A program made the position numbers and the translations under genes. Source: Methylorubrum populi (GTDB lineage Bacteria > Pseudomonadota > Alphaproteobacteria > Rhizobiales > Beijerinckiaceae). From it: 64,000 nucleotides of DNA. Below, piece after piece: positions 45,609 through 55,312 of the stretch. Each line of letters opens with the position of its first letter. Positions within the stretch are counted from its first letter, which is position 1. The notes below the pieces were generated by a model. It did not search any database. It worked only from the letters and a program-made list of their open reading frames with translations, and was not told the origin of the DNA. The stretch covers positions 1,687,001 to 1,751,000 of the forward strand of contig JAQIIU010000003.1 in the NCBI GenBank assembly GCA_036946625.1, written 5' to 3'.

Positions 45609-45712
45609 CTCATCCTGAGGTGCGCAGCGAAGCGGAGCCTCGAAGGATCCTCCAGGGATCGCGCGGGATCTGGAGGATCCTTCGAGGCCGCTGCGCGGCA
45701 CCTCAGGATGAG
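45609..45712. repeat. Palindromic repeat, CTCATCCTGAGG family
   Basis: An inverted repeat of about 104 bases: CTCATCCTGAGGTG... at the left, its complement CACCTCAGGATGAG at the right, with a nested CGAAGGATCCTCCAG / CTGGAGGATCCTTCG pair near the centre. It lies between the M16 gene and thrC. Only this copy was noticed in the window; such repeats are common in Hyphomicrobiales. Confidence 0.75.
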
Positions 45713-45749
45713 AGGGGGATGGGCTGGATGTCATCGCTCGATCGGTCTG

Positions 45750-47162
45750 TCAGTCGCCGCGCGTGATGCGGGCATGCTCCGTGATGTAGCGCTCGATCGT
45801 CGCCTGATCGTTGGCGAGGTTCGCCACCGTCTCGGGCCGGGTCATCAGGTCGGCGAGGTGGGGCGGCAGAACCGGCCGGCCGCCGCCGGTCGCCTGCGAG
45901 ACCGCGTCCGGGAATTTTGCGGGATGCGCGGTGGCGAGCGCCACCACCGGCGTCGCCGGATCCTTTTCCAAGAGCTTGCGGCCGGCGCGCACGCCGATGG
46001 CGCTGTGGGGATCGAGCACGAGGCCGGCCTTGCGGTAGGTGCCGGCGATCTCGTCCGCCACGTCCGGCTCGCGCACGGCCGCCGCGTCGAATTCTTCGCG
46101 CACGCTCGCCAGAACCTCGGGGCCGAGCGCGAAGCCGCCCGACTGCTTCAGGCCCGCCATCAGGCGGCCGAGCGCCGAGGCGTCGCGGTCGAGCGCCTCG
46201 AACAGCAGCCGCTCGAAGTTGGACGAGATCTGGATGTCCATCGAGGGCGAGGTGGTCGGCTGCACGCCGCGGGGCTCGTAGGCGCCGTGCTCCAGGGTGC
46301 GTGCCAGGATGTCGTTGGCGTTGGTGCCGATCATCAGCCGCTCGATCGGCAGGCCCATCCGCTTGGCGACCCAGCCGGCGAGGATGTCGCCGAAATTGCC
46401 GGTCGGCACCGCGAACGACACCTTTCGGTACGGGGCGCCGAGGGCGACCGCGCTCGTGAAATAATAGACGGTCTGCGCGGCCACGCGGGCCCAGTTGATC
46501 GAGTTGACGCCCGACAGCTTGACCGCGTCGGCAAAGTCGCCGTGCTGGAACATCGCCTTCACGAGGTTCTGGCAATCGTCGAAATGGCCGTCGATCGCCA
46601 GCGCGTGGACGTTCGGCGCGTTGACCGTGGTCATCTGCCGCCGCTGCACCTCCGACACCCGGCCGTGCGGAAACAGGATGAACACGTCGACCTGATCGAG
46701 TCCCTTGAAGGCCTCGACCGCCGCGCTTCCCGTATCGCCCGAGGTGGCGCCGACGATGGTGGCGCGCGCGCCCTTGCCCCGCAGCACGTGATCCATCAGC
46801 CGCCCGAGGAGCTGCATCGCCACGTCCTTGAACGCCAGCGTCGGCCCGTGAAACAGCTCCATCAGGAACAGGTTGTCGTCGATCTGCGTCAGCGGGCAGA
46901 TCGCCGGATGGCGGAAGGTCGCGTAGGCGGCCTCGATCATGCCGTCGAGGGCCTCGTCCGGGATCTCGCCGTCGATGAGCGGGCGCAGCACGCGCTTGGC
47001 GACCTCGGCGTAGCGCAGGCCGGCGAAACCCGCGATCGCGTCGCGGCCGAGTTGCGGCCAGCTCTCGGGCACGTAGAGGCCGCCGTCGCGGGCGAGGCCC
47101 GCGAGCAGCGCATCGGAAAAGCTCAAGGGCGCGGCGGCGCCGCGGGTCGAGACGTGCAGCAA
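45750..47162 (-). CDS. thrC: Threonine synthase
   Basis: PLP enzyme converting O-phosphohomoserine to threonine. 470 residues starting at TTG, with GGAGG about 6 bases upstream and a LLHVSTRG start close to the family norm. PLP-binding Lys112 lies in GPTLAFKDVAMQ, followed by GATSGDTGSAA and the phosphate loop; GNFGDILAGW is also typical. An in-frame ATG 37 codons upstream would add unconserved sequence. It follows surf1 on the same strand (85 bases). Confidence 0.94.
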   Translation of the reverse strand: MLHVSTRGAAAPLSFSDALLAGLARDGGLYVPESWPQLGRDAIAGFAGLRYAEVAKRVLRPLIDGEIPDEALDGMIEAAYATFRHPAICPLTQIDDNLFLMELFHGPTLAFKDVAMQLLGRLMDHVLRGKGARATIVGATSGDTGSAAVEAFKGLDQVDVFILFPHGRVSEVQRRQMTTVNAPNVHALAIDGHFDDCQNLVKAMFQHGDFADAVKLSGVNSINWARVAAQTVYYFTSAVALGAPYRKVSFAVPTGNFGDILAGWVAKRMGLPIERLMIGTNANDILARTLEHGAYEPRGVQPTTSPSMDIQISSNFERLLFEALDRDASALGRLMAGLKQSGGFALGPEVLASVREEFDAAAVREPDVADEIAGTYRKAGLVLDPHSAIGVRAGRKLLEKDPATPVVALATAHPAKFPDAVSQATGGGRPVLPPHLADLMTRPETVANLANDQATIERYITEHARITRGD

Positions 47163-47247
47163 GGAGGCCTCCGGGAAGGCGCCCCCTCTACACGATCGAT
47201 TCGGCCGTGTCGAAGCGGGGCCGGTCAGGTTTCCGGCCGACGCGGCA

Positions 47248-48015
47248 TCAAACTTTCGGCTCCGCCGGATCATGCAACCGCCGCCACGCGAAAACGGAAA
47301 ACACGCCGATCAGGCAGGCGGCGATGCCGAACCACGTGAAGGCGTATTGCAGGTGGTTGTTGGGCAGATCGACCCGAAGCTGTCCGCCGCGCGGCCAGCC
47401 GCCGGGGTTGGCCGTCGCGTCCGCCTCGATCAGGTAGGGGGCGACGTTCGCCAGATCCCGCGCGGCCGCGATGCCGGGGATGTCGCGGGTGAACCACGCG
47501 TCGCGCTTCGGGTCGGATTCCGGCACGAACAGTCCTCGGGTCTCGCTCGCCCGCAGCATGCCGGTGACCGTCGTCTCGCCCGCGACCTGTCCGGCGGCGC
47601 GATCCTCGGGCCGTTTCAGCTCGGTCGGCACGAAGCCGCGGTTGATCAGGATCGTCGTGCCGTCGTCCCGCTTCAGGGGCGTGAGCACGTAAAAACCCTG
47701 GAGCGCCCGGCCGGGCTCGCCCGGGGCCAGCCCGTGCACCAGCGTCTCCTTGTCGTGGAGGAAGAGGCCCCGCACCCGCACGCGGCGGAACTCGTCGGCG
47801 CTGGCGTCCCAGGCGTCGAACGGGGGCGGGGAGGCCGGCGGCTCCGCCCGCGAGCGCTCGACGATCCGGGCGATCAGCGCCTCCTTCTCGCCCTTGCGGA
47901 CGAGCTGCCACGTGCCGAGCCCGAGCAGGATCGCGAGGCAGACGAGGGTGGCGAGGCCCGGCGCCCACAGGCTGCGCAGGCGCGCGCCGCGCTCGCTCGA
48001 AGACGGTTCGGCCAC
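47248..48015 (-). CDS. SURF1-family cytochrome oxidase assembly protein
   Basis: 255 residues with one membrane helix near each end (about 14-36 and 225-245) and a periplasmic domain between, the standard SURF1 topology. Motifs include LGLGTWQL, VLTPLKRDDGTTILINRGFVP and the C-terminal NNHLQYAFTWFGIA. SURF1 helps insert haem a into subunit I. The start is GTG; its first base is the last of the preceding gene's TAG, so translation is coupled. Confidence 0.92.
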   Translation of the reverse strand: MAEPSSSERGARLRSLWAPGLATLVCLAILLGLGTWQLVRKGEKEALIARIVERSRAEPPASPPPFDAWDASADEFRRVRVRGLFLHDKETLVHGLAPGEPGRALQGFYVLTPLKRDDGTTILINRGFVPTELKRPEDRAAGQVAGETTVTGMLRASETRGLFVPESDPKRDAWFTRDIPGIAAARDLANVAPYLIEADATANPGGWPRGGQLRVDLPNNHLQYAFTWFGIAACLIGVFSVFAWRRLHDPAEPKV

Positions 48016-48389
48016 TATCGGAAGCGTCCCTGCTCGGCCTTGTTGGCGAATTGGACCGCCGCCAGCACCCCTTTGAGCGGGCGCACCAGCAGCAGGCTCA
48101 GGCCCACGGCGAGGGTGCCCGCGACCAGCGCGTGCACCCAGACCGGCGGCTCGTAGGCGAACTCCATCCAGAGCGCCACGCCGACCACGACGAATCCGAC
48201 GATCGACATCACGAAGAAGGCCGGTCCGTCCGCCGAATCGAAGGCGGAGAAGTCCTGGCCGCAGACCTCGCAGGCCGGCCTGACGGCGAGGAAGCCGCGG
48301 AACAGGTGGCCCTCGCCGCAGGCCGGGCAGCGCCCGCGCAGACCCGTCGGGATCGGGGGCGGCGGCGGATTGGTGGCGGTTCGGTTCAC
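48015..48389 (-). CDS. DUF983 zinc-ribbon membrane protein
   Basis: 124 residues. A Pro-rich N-terminus is followed by a four-Cys zinc ribbon (CPACGEGHLF, CEVCGQDF; about 28-55) and two membrane helices (about 65-85 and 88-110). DUF983 proteins are frequent in alphaproteobacterial cytochrome oxidase operons, role undetermined. The start is GTG with GAGGAG 8 bases upstream; a further upstream ATG (48443) adds unconserved sequence. It sits between ctaE and surf1. Confidence 0.88.
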   Translation of the reverse strand: MNRTATNPPPPPIPTGLRGRCPACGEGHLFRGFLAVRPACEVCGQDFSAFDSADGPAFFVMSIVGFVVVGVALWMEFAYEPPVWVHALVAGTLAVGLSLLLVRPLKGVLAAVQFANKAEQGRFR

Positions 48390-48518
48390 GGGTTCCGCTC
48401 CTCGCTCACAGCCGGGTATGGGCGACCGGCTTCGATGGCGCACGCGAAAAAGGGCGGCTCGCGCCGCCCTTCAGGGGTGCCGTCGGTGCAGGACGGCCCG
48501 GTGGAGGGCGCTACGGCC

Positions 48519-49376
48519 TCAGTGGGCCGCGCCGCCGGCGCCCGCGCCCCACACGTAGATGGCGGCGAACAGGAACAGCCACACCACGTCGACGAAGTGC
48601 CAGTACCAGGCGGCGAATTCGAAGCCGAGGTGCTGCTTCGGGGTGAAGTCGCCCGCGTAGGCGCGCAGCAGGCAGACGGCGAGGAAGATCGTGCCGATGA
48701 TGACGTGGGCGCCGTGGAAGCCCGTCGCCATGAAGAAGGTCGAGGAGTAGATCGAGCCGGCGAAGCCGAAATGGGCGTGGGCGTACTCGTAGGCTTGGCA
48801 GGCGGTGAACAGCACGCCGAGGACGATGGTGAGCCACAGGCCCATCTTCAGGCCCTTGCGGTCGCCGTGCAGCAGGGCGTGGTGGGCCCAGGTCACGGTG
48901 GTGCCCGAGGTGAGCAGGATCAGCGTGTTGAGCAGCGGCAGGTGCCAGGGGTCGAACGCCTCGATGCCCTTGGGCGGCCAGACGCCGCCGGTGAACTCGA
49001 CGCGCTGGGCCTGGATCGGGTCGGCGGTGTAGAGGGCCGCCTCGAAATAGGCCCAGAACCACGCCACGAAGAACATCACCTCGGAGGCGATGAACATGAT
49101 CATGCCGTAGCGGTGGTGGAGCTGGACCACGCGGGTGTGGTCGCCGGAATTCGCCTCGTGGGCGACGTCCTTCCACCACGACAGCATGGTGTAGAGCACG
49201 CCCAGCGTGCCGGCGCCGAACACGTAGGGGCCGATGGCGAGGCCGCCGGCGGACAGGCCCTTCATCCAGAAGACGGCGCCGAAGGCCATCAGGAACCCGG
49301 AGAACGCACCCAGCAGGGGCCACGGGCTCGGATTGATGATGTGGTAGTCGTGGTTCTTGGCGTGCGCCCCGGCCAT
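48519..49376 (-). CDS. ctaE: Cytochrome c oxidase subunit III
   Basis: 285 residues with seven membrane helices, the aa3-type subunit III layout. Motifs: [17 protein letters not shown] at the start, [34 protein letters not shown] and [13 protein letters not shown] with [10 protein letters not shown] near the end. It stabilises subunit I and supports proton uptake. It follows ctaG by 148 bases on the same strand. Confidence 0.96.
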   Translation of the reverse strand: MAGAHAKNHDYHIINPSPWPLLGAFSGFLMAFGAVFWMKGLSAGGLAIGPYVFGAGTLGVLYTMLSWWKDVAHEANSGDHTRVVQLHHRYGMIMFIASEVMFFVAWFWAYFEAALYTADPIQAQRVEFTGGVWPPKGIEAFDPWHLPLLNTLILLTSGTTVTWAHHALLHGDRKGLKMGLWLTIVLGVLFTACQAYEYAHAHFGFAGSIYSSTFFMATGFHGAHVIIGTIFLAVCLLRAYAGDFTPKQHLGFEFAAWYWHFVDVVWLFLFAAIYVWGAGAGGAAH

Positions 49377-49524
49377 CGCAACTGTACTCCCTCAGCCCCT
49401 GCCCATCGCCGCCTGACGGCCGGGCCCTGTTGCCTTGGAGGTCCGGTTCGGCCGGACCTCGGTTTGAAAGACCTCTACTGCGGCGCTCGCGCCATTGTCA
49501 CGCTTCGAACCGCCGCTCGACCCC

Positions 49525-50133
49525 TCAAAAATCGGTCGCGGAGCGGGACTTGCCCGCATCCGCCACCGGCGTACCGTTCTTCGAGGGATAGTAGGTGTAG
49601 GACAGCGTCATCTCCGAGAGGTCTCCGATGTCCGGATCCTCGCGCAGGCCGGGATCGACGTAGAACACCAGAGGGAACTCGGCCGATTCGCCCGGTTGCA
49701 GCGTGTGCTCGTCGAAGCAGAAGCACTGCACCTTGACGAAGTAGCTGCCCATCAGGTCCGGCTGCACGTTGAACACCGCGATGCCGGTGGACGGCGCGGT
49801 GCCGGTATTCGTCACCTTGAAGAACACGGTCGCCGTCCGGCCCGGGACGGCCTCGACGCTCGCCTGTTCGGGCCGGAAGCGCCAGGTCAGGTTCTTCGAG
49901 ACGTTGGTGTCGAAGCGGACCTTCACCGGAGCCGAGGCCTCGGCTCCGGACGCGGCCGGCGCGGCCCCGACGAGCGGCGTGCCGTTGTAGCCGGTCGCCT
50001 TGCAGAACAGGGAGTAGAGCGGGGCCGAGGCGGCGGCGAGGCCGCCCATGCCGAGCACCACGGCGGCGCAGGCGAGCACCGTCCGGCGCGCCCCGCGCGC
50101 CGCCTGTCCCCGCCTCTGCCTCGCATCCGTCAT
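49525..50133 (-). CDS. ctaG: Cytochrome c oxidase assembly protein CtaG (Cox11)
   Basis: 202 residues. One N-terminal membrane helix (about 19-41) anchors a periplasmic beta-domain that delivers copper to the CuB site of subunit I. The copper-binding motif KVQCFCFDEHTL and the PLVFYVDP strand match the family. Upstream are coxF-like and ctaB genes (12-base gap to the small gene). Confidence 0.95.
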   Translation of the reverse strand: MTDARQRRGQAARGARRTVLACAAVVLGMGGLAAASAPLYSLFCKATGYNGTPLVGAAPAASGAEASAPVKVRFDTNVSKNLTWRFRPEQASVEAVPGRTATVFFKVTNTGTAPSTGIAVFNVQPDLMGSYFVKVQCFCFDEHTLQPGESAEFPLVFYVDPGLREDPDIGDLSEMTLSYTYYPSKNGTPVADAGKSRSATDF

Positions 50134-50145
50134 CGGTTCACGCCC

Positions 50146-50310
50146 TCAGAGCGGCCGCTGCAGGACCTGCGGCCCGAGCTTGGCGATCGTCAGCACGAAG
50201 AACAGCAGCACCAGGGCGCCGAGCGTCAGGGCGATGGCGACCGAGCGCTTGCGCCGGGCCCTGGCCTCCTCCGGCGTCAGCGGACGCACACCTTCCGGGA
50301 GATCGGACAT
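50146..50310 (-). CDS. Small CoxF-like membrane protein
   Basis: 54 residues: a polar N-terminus with LTPEEARARRKRS followed by one membrane helix (about 25-45). Single-helix proteins of this size and position (between ctaB and ctaG) are usual in alphaproteobacterial oxidase operons and are often named CoxF. Role unknown. It starts 8 bases after the ctaB stop. Confidence 0.8.
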   Translation of the reverse strand: MSDLPEGVRPLTPEEARARRKRSVAIALTLGALVLLFFVLTIAKLGPQVLQRPL

Positions 50311-50318
50311 GGCGGACC

Positions 50319-51272
50319 TCACGCCGCGACCGCGCGGAACAGTCCGAGCCCCTGCTCGGCGAGCAGCGCCGAGAAGAGCAGGAACAGGTAGAGGATCGAG
50401 AAGGCGAACAGGCCCATCGCCGCCTTGCGCTCGGGCTCGCCCTCGCGCAGCCGGAACACCTGCACCGCGCCCGCGAGCATCCCGAGGCCACCGAGCACGC
50501 CGACGACGGCGTAGAGCCAGCCGCCGAAGCCGAGCCAGACCGGCACGAGGGCCAGCGGGGCCAGCAGCAGAGAGTACCAGACGATCTGGCGGCGGGTGGA
50601 ATCGGGACCGGCGACGTTGGGCATCATCGGGATGCCGGCGCGGGCGTACTCGCCGCTCTTGACGAGCGCCAGCGCCCAGAAATGCGGCGGCGTCCAGACG
50701 AAGATGATCGCGAACAGCACCAGCGACTCGATGCCGACATGGCCGGTCACCGCCGCCTGCCCCACCACCGGGGGAAGGGCGCCGGCCGCGCCGCCGATGA
50801 CGATGTTCTGCGCGGTCGCCCGCTTCAGCCACATCGAGTAGATCACGGCGTAGAACACGATGGTGAAGGCGAGGAGCCCGGCGGCGAGCCAGTTCGAGGC
50901 GAGCCCCAGGATCAGGACCGAGCCGACCGAGAGGACGATGCCGAAGGCGAGCGCCTCGTCGGGGCGGATGCGCCCGTCGGGGATCGGCCGCTTGGCGGTG
51001 CGGGTCATCAGCGCGTCGATGTCGGCGTCCCACCACATGTTGAGGCAGCCCGAGGCGCCGGCCCCGACCGCGATCATCAGGAGCGAGATCGCGGCGACCA
51101 CCGGGTTCACGGCGGCGTGCGAGACCACCATGCCGACGAGCGCGGTGAAGATCACGAGCACCATCACCCGCGGCTTGAGCAGGGCGAAGAAGTCGGAAAC
51201 CTCGCCGCCCGCGGCGGCGGAGAGCGACGCGGTGCCGGCGTCGGCGCTGAGGCTGTTCGACAGGCTCGTCAT
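50319..51272 (-). CDS. ctaB: Protohaem IX farnesyltransferase (haem O synthase)
   Basis: 317-residue UbiA-family membrane enzyme adding a farnesyl group to haem b for haem O/A. About nine membrane helices; the prenyl-diphosphate site [19 protein letters not shown] and the second Asp-rich loop ([12 protein letters not shown] near it) are intact. The first 20 residues are variable. It lies between ctaD and the coxF-like gene. Confidence 0.96.
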   Translation of the reverse strand: MTSLSNSLSADAGTASLSAAAGGEVSDFFALLKPRVMVLVIFTALVGMVVSHAAVNPVVAAISLLMIAVGAGASGCLNMWWDADIDALMTRTAKRPIPDGRIRPDEALAFGIVLSVGSVLILGLASNWLAAGLLAFTIVFYAVIYSMWLKRATAQNIVIGGAAGALPPVVGQAAVTGHVGIESLVLFAIIFVWTPPHFWALALVKSGEYARAGIPMMPNVAGPDSTRRQIVWYSLLLAPLALVPVWLGFGGWLYAVVGVLGGLGMLAGAVQVFRLREGEPERKAAMGLFAFSILYLFLLFSALLAEQGLGLFRAVAA

Positions 51273-51416
51273 GGGAACCGTGATCTGACGCTTGTTCTGA
51301 CGTTTCGGATCGCGCCGTTGGCGGGCGCCGCCCTTTGCGGGAGGTCTCGGGGAGGCCTCCGGGAAAGAGCGAGGACCGCCGGGGCGGTCCTCGCGATCCT
51401 AGCTTTCGACCGCCTT

Positions 51417-53045
51417 TTAATGGGCCGGCTCGTCGACGATCTCGGGGAGCGTCTCGAACTGGTGGAAGGGCGGCGGCGAGGAGAGGGTCCATTCCAGGGT
51501 GGTGGCACCCTCGCCCCACGGATTGTCCGCGGCGCGGGTCTTGGAGCGGAAGGCCAGCACGATGCCGATCACGAACACGATCATGCTCAGGGCGAAGACG
51601 TGCCCCCCCAGCGTCGCGACCTTGTGCCAGGGGGCGAAGGCCTCCGGGTAGTCGGCGTAGCGGCGCGGCATGCCGGCGAGACCGAGGAAGTGCATCGGGA
51701 AGAACAGGACGTTCGCGCCGATGAAGGCCAGCCAGAAGTGCAGCTTGCCCGCCCATTCCGGGATGACGTGGCCGGTCATCTTCGGGAACCAGTAGTAGAT
51801 ACCGGCGAAGATGATGAACACGGCACCGAGCGAGAGCACGTAGTGGAAGTGCGCCACCACGTAGTAGGTGTCGTGCAGGTACTTATCGACCGCCGAGTTC
51901 GCGAGCACGACGCCGGTGACGCCGCCGACCGTGAACAGGAAGATGAAGCCGACCGCCCAGTGCATCGCCGCGGTGAAGCGGATCGAGCCGCCCCACATCG
52001 TCGCGATCCACGAGAAGATCTTCACGCCGGTCGGGACCGCGATCACCATGGTCGCGAAGACGAAGTAGGACTGTGTCTGGAGCGACAGGCCGACGGTGTA
52101 CATGTGGTGGGCCCACACGACGAAGCCGACGACGCCGATGGCGACCATGGCATAGGCCATGGCGAGGTAGCCGAAGACGGGCTTGCGCGAGAAGGTGGCG
52201 ATGATGTGGGAGACGATGCCGAAGGCCGGCAGGATCATCACGTACACTTCGGGGTGGCCGAAGAACCAGAACAGGTGCTGGTAGAGCACCGGGTCGCCGC
52301 CGCCCTCGGGGGCGAAGAAGGTGGTGCCGAAGTTGCGGTCGGTCAGCAGCATCGTGATCGCGCCGGCGAGCACCGGGAGCGACAGCAGCAGCAGGAAGGC
52401 GGTCACCAGCTCGGCCCAGGCGAACAGCGGCATCTTGTGCAGCGTCATGCCGGGCGCGCGCATGTTGAGGATGGTGGTGATGAAGTTGATCGCGCCGAGG
52501 ATCGAGCCCGCGCCCGCGAGGTGGAGCGAGAAGATCGCGAAGTCGACCGCCGGGCCGGGATGGCCGGCCGAGGAGGAGAGCGGCGGGTAGACGGTCCAGC
52601 CGGTGCCCGCGCCGCTGGCGCCGGGGGAACCCTCGACGAACAGCGAGCAGACGAGGCAGGCGAAGCCCGACACCATCAGCCAGAACGAGATGTTGTTCAT
52701 CCGCGGGAAGGCCATGTCCGGCGCGCCGATCATCAGCGGGACGAACCAGTTGCCGAAGCCGCCGATCAGGGCCGGCATCACCATGAAGAACACCATGATG
52801 AGGCCGTGGCCGGTGACGAACACGTTGTAGGTCGCCGGGTTGGAGAAGTACTGGAGCCCCGGCTCCTCCATCTCCATGCGGATGCCGAAGGACAGGAACG
52901 CGCCGATGATGCCCGCCATGAAGGCGAAGATCAGGTAGAGCGTGCCGATGTCCTTGTGGTTCGTCGAGAGGAACCAGCGGGAGAAGAACGAGGGCTTGTG
53001 GTCGTGGTGGGCGTCATGCCCGGCATGTGCTGTGGCGGTGGCCAT
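51417..53045 (-). CDS. ctaD: Cytochrome c oxidase subunit I
   Basis: 542 residues with twelve membrane helices. Residues 1-20 are His-rich. The haem/copper ligands are in recognisable contexts: [29 protein letters not shown] and [11 protein letters not shown]; the K-pathway and D-pathway regions look complete, consistent with an aa3-type oxidase. Preceded by ctaC (81 bases) and followed by ctaB. Confidence 0.97.
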   Translation of the reverse strand: MATATAHAGHDAHHDHKPSFFSRWFLSTNHKDIGTLYLIFAFMAGIIGAFLSFGIRMEMEEPGLQYFSNPATYNVFVTGHGLIMVFFMVMPALIGGFGNWFVPLMIGAPDMAFPRMNNISFWLMVSGFACLVCSLFVEGSPGASGAGTGWTVYPPLSSSAGHPGPAVDFAIFSLHLAGAGSILGAINFITTILNMRAPGMTLHKMPLFAWAELVTAFLLLLSLPVLAGAITMLLTDRNFGTTFFAPEGGGDPVLYQHLFWFFGHPEVYVMILPAFGIVSHIIATFSRKPVFGYLAMAYAMVAIGVVGFVVWAHHMYTVGLSLQTQSYFVFATMVIAVPTGVKIFSWIATMWGGSIRFTAAMHWAVGFIFLFTVGGVTGVVLANSAVDKYLHDTYYVVAHFHYVLSLGAVFIIFAGIYYWFPKMTGHVIPEWAGKLHFWLAFIGANVLFFPMHFLGLAGMPRRYADYPEAFAPWHKVATLGGHVFALSMIVFVIGIVLAFRSKTRAADNPWGEGATTLEWTLSSPPPFHQFETLPEIVDEPAH

Positions 53046-53126
53046 CGATCCTTGCCTTAATCAGATGTCTGTCGCCTCTGGCGAAGGGAGGTCCGGCCGG
53101 GGCGCGGCCCCGGCCCGGTGAAGGGT

Positions 53127-53966
53127 TCAGCGGGCGTCCGCGAGGCGCGCGCCGTTGTCGGTCGCGGCGTACTTGGTCTTCGCCTCGGTCAGCCACTCGG
53201 CATAGGCCTGCTCGCTCACCACGCGCACGGTGATCGGCATGTAGGCGTGCCGGGCGCCGCACAGCTCGGAGCACTGGCCGTGATAGGTGCCCTCGCGGTC
53301 GGCCTTGAACCACCACTGGTTCAGGCGGCCGGGGATCGCATCGATCTTGCCGCCGAAGGAGGGGATCGCCCAGGAGTGGATCACGTCGCCGGAGGTGACC
53401 TGCACCTTCACGATCTTGCCCACCGGCACGACCATGTCGTTGTCGGTGGCGAGCAGCTTCGGCTGCTGCTCCTCGTCGACGTTGGCGTCGAAGGTGAAGC
53501 CGCCCTTGTCGCCCTCGGCCGGGTACTCGTACGACCAGTACCAGGCGTGCCCGATCACCTTGACCAGCACGTCGGCCTTCGGATCGGAGAGCTGCGTGCG
53601 CAGGGTGCGGAAGGAGGGAATCGCCACCGCCACGAGGATGAGGACCGGGATGATGGTCCAGGCCACCTCGATCATCGTGTTGTGCGTGGTCCGGGACGGA
53701 ACCGGGTTCGCCTTCTCGTTGAACTTGAAGATGCAGCAGAGGATCAGGACGAGAACGAACACCGAGATGCCGAAGGCCAGCCAGTGCAGGCCGTTCTCGA
53801 AGAGATGGAGGTCGGCGGCCTCGGCCGTGACCGGAACCTGACGGTCCATCTGCCACGGCTCGGGCTGGCCGATGCCGGCCGCGAGAGCGGAGGAGGACGG
53901 GCCGAGGAGAGCGCCGAGCGCGGCGAGCCCCCACGATGACCGATGTTGCGCCTGCGTCGTCCGCAT
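53127..53966 (-). CDS. ctaC: Cytochrome c oxidase subunit II
   Basis: 279 residues. A signal peptide (about 1-30) is followed by two membrane helices (about 63-82 and 98-118) and the periplasmic CuA domain. All CuA ligands are seen: His197, Cys232, Glu234, Cys236, His240 and Met243 (YHGQCSELCGARHAYM). No cytochrome c domain is fused. It is the first gene of the oxidase series, so its promoter should lie in 53967-54245, shared divergently with fdhD. Confidence 0.96.
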   Translation of the reverse strand: MRTTQAQHRSSWGLAALGALLGPSSSALAAGIGQPEPWQMDRQVPVTAEAADLHLFENGLHWLAFGISVFVLVLILCCIFKFNEKANPVPSRTTHNTMIEVAWTIIPVLILVAVAIPSFRTLRTQLSDPKADVLVKVIGHAWYWSYEYPAEGDKGGFTFDANVDEEQQPKLLATDNDMVVPVGKIVKVQVTSGDVIHSWAIPSFGGKIDAIPGRLNQWWFKADREGTYHGQCSELCGARHAYMPITVRVVSEQAYAEWLTEAKTKYAATDNGARLADAR

Positions 53967-54245
53967 GTCCCCGCTTGGCTCCCCTGGTGCTATGGTTTGT
54001 TCGCCCTTGAATTCGCCGACGGGCGTCGCAAATCCAGGGTGCTGCCCGGCCCTTTCGCGGGTCTTGCCGAATTCCGGCTTGACCGTGTCGCTGCCGGATG
54101 GGCGGTCGCGACGTAGAACCATACTGATCGTAAAACCGCAACCGCAACAACGTTGCCAAGCGTCGCATGAAGGGTTGCGTGGACGCGGGATGGGCCTCGT
54201 GCGGCGAGGCTTTTGCTTCGTCCGGGCCGGTTTCGGAGATTGCGG

Positions 54246-55175
54246 ATGCGGCTCTTCGGGCAAGATCCCCGACTCGGGCAAGACCCCCGACAGGAATCTG
54301 AGGATGACGGCCCGGAAAGGGGGCCGGCCACGGCGGTGCGGATCGGAACGCTCGTCGTCGCCTACGACGCGGCCGAGGCGCGGCCCGATTCCCGGGCGCT
54401 CGCCGTCGAGATGCCGGTCAACGTCGTCTACGGCAGCGTACCCTACGCCGTGATGATGCTGACGCCCGCCGATCTCGAAGACTTCGCCTACGGCTTCAGC
54501 CTGACCGAGGGCGTGATCGAGACGCCCGACGAGATCCGCGGCGTCGCGGTGGAGCCGGGCGAGGGCGGCCTGCGGCTGCTGGTCGATCTCGCCCCGGGGC
54601 GCCTGCGCGAGCACCTCGCCCGCAAGCGCGCGATCAGCGGCCGCACCGGCTGCGGGGTCTGCGGCATCGACGACCTGTCCGCACTTCCGACCGCCAAGAC
54701 CCGCTCCGGCACGGGGCCGCTGAAGGGCCCGCGGGTGACGCTCACGGCGATCGAGGCGGCCCTCGCCGCCCTGTCCGACCGTCAGGCGCTCAACCGTGAG
54801 ACCCGGGCGGTGCACGCCGCCGGCTGGGCCCGGCTCGACGGCACGCTCACGGCCGTGCGCGAGGATGTCGGCCGCCACAACGCACTGGACAAGTGCATCG
54901 GCGCGCTGCTGCGCGACGGCACCCGGCCGGACGAGGGCTTCCTCGTCATCACCAGCCGCTGCTCGTTCGAGATGGCGGAGAAGGCGGCGACCTTGGGCGC
55001 CTCGGTGCTGGTGGCGATCTCCGCCCCGACGTCCCTCGCCATCGAGCGGGCGCGCTGCCATGACATGACGCTCTGCGCCATCGCCCGCTCCGACACGCTC
55101 ACCGTGTTCTCCGGCCGCGAGCGCTTGCTGCTGGCCGGGGAGGGCGGCCGAGCCGCCATTCCGGCCCGGGTCTGA
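54246..55175 (+). CDS. fdhD: Formate dehydrogenase accessory sulfurtransferase FdhD
   Basis: 309-residue protein that moves sulfur from a cysteine desulfurase to the molybdenum/tungsten cofactor of formate dehydrogenase. The conserved CxxC is in TGCGVCG (Cys136, Cys139), with EMPVNVVYG earlier and EDVGRHNALDK and SRCSFEMAEKA later. Residues 1-30 are an acidic extension. No formate dehydrogenase gene is adjacent, but formate oxidation is central to methylotrophs. It is divergent from ctaC. Confidence 0.94.
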   Translation: MRLFGQDPRLGQDPRQESEDDGPERGPATAVRIGTLVVAYDAAEARPDSRALAVEMPVNVVYGSVPYAVMMLTPADLEDFAYGFSLTEGVIETPDEIRGVAVEPGEGGLRLLVDLAPGRLREHLARKRAISGRTGCGVCGIDDLSALPTAKTRSGTGPLKGPRVTLTAIEAALAALSDRQALNRETRAVHAAGWARLDGTLTAVREDVGRHNALDKCIGALLRDGTRPDEGFLVITSRCSFEMAEKAATLGASVLVAISAPTSLAIERARCHDMTLCAIARSDTLTVFSGRERLLLAGEGGRAAIPARV

Positions 55176-55312
55176 CAGGTCGGAGTCTTCAGAGCCCGTT
55201 CGACGGCGGTGATCCCATCTCGCCCCTCGGGATGAGGGTGGGGAGGGGAGCAGGGCTTTTCTCTCGCCTTGCCGTGGCCTGACGAAGACACGTCGGCCGC
55301 TCAAGCAGGCTC

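Noticed and set aside
50682..53060. Open frame of about 790 codons antisense to ctaB and ctaD
   Set aside because: Shadow of highly conserved oxidase genes.
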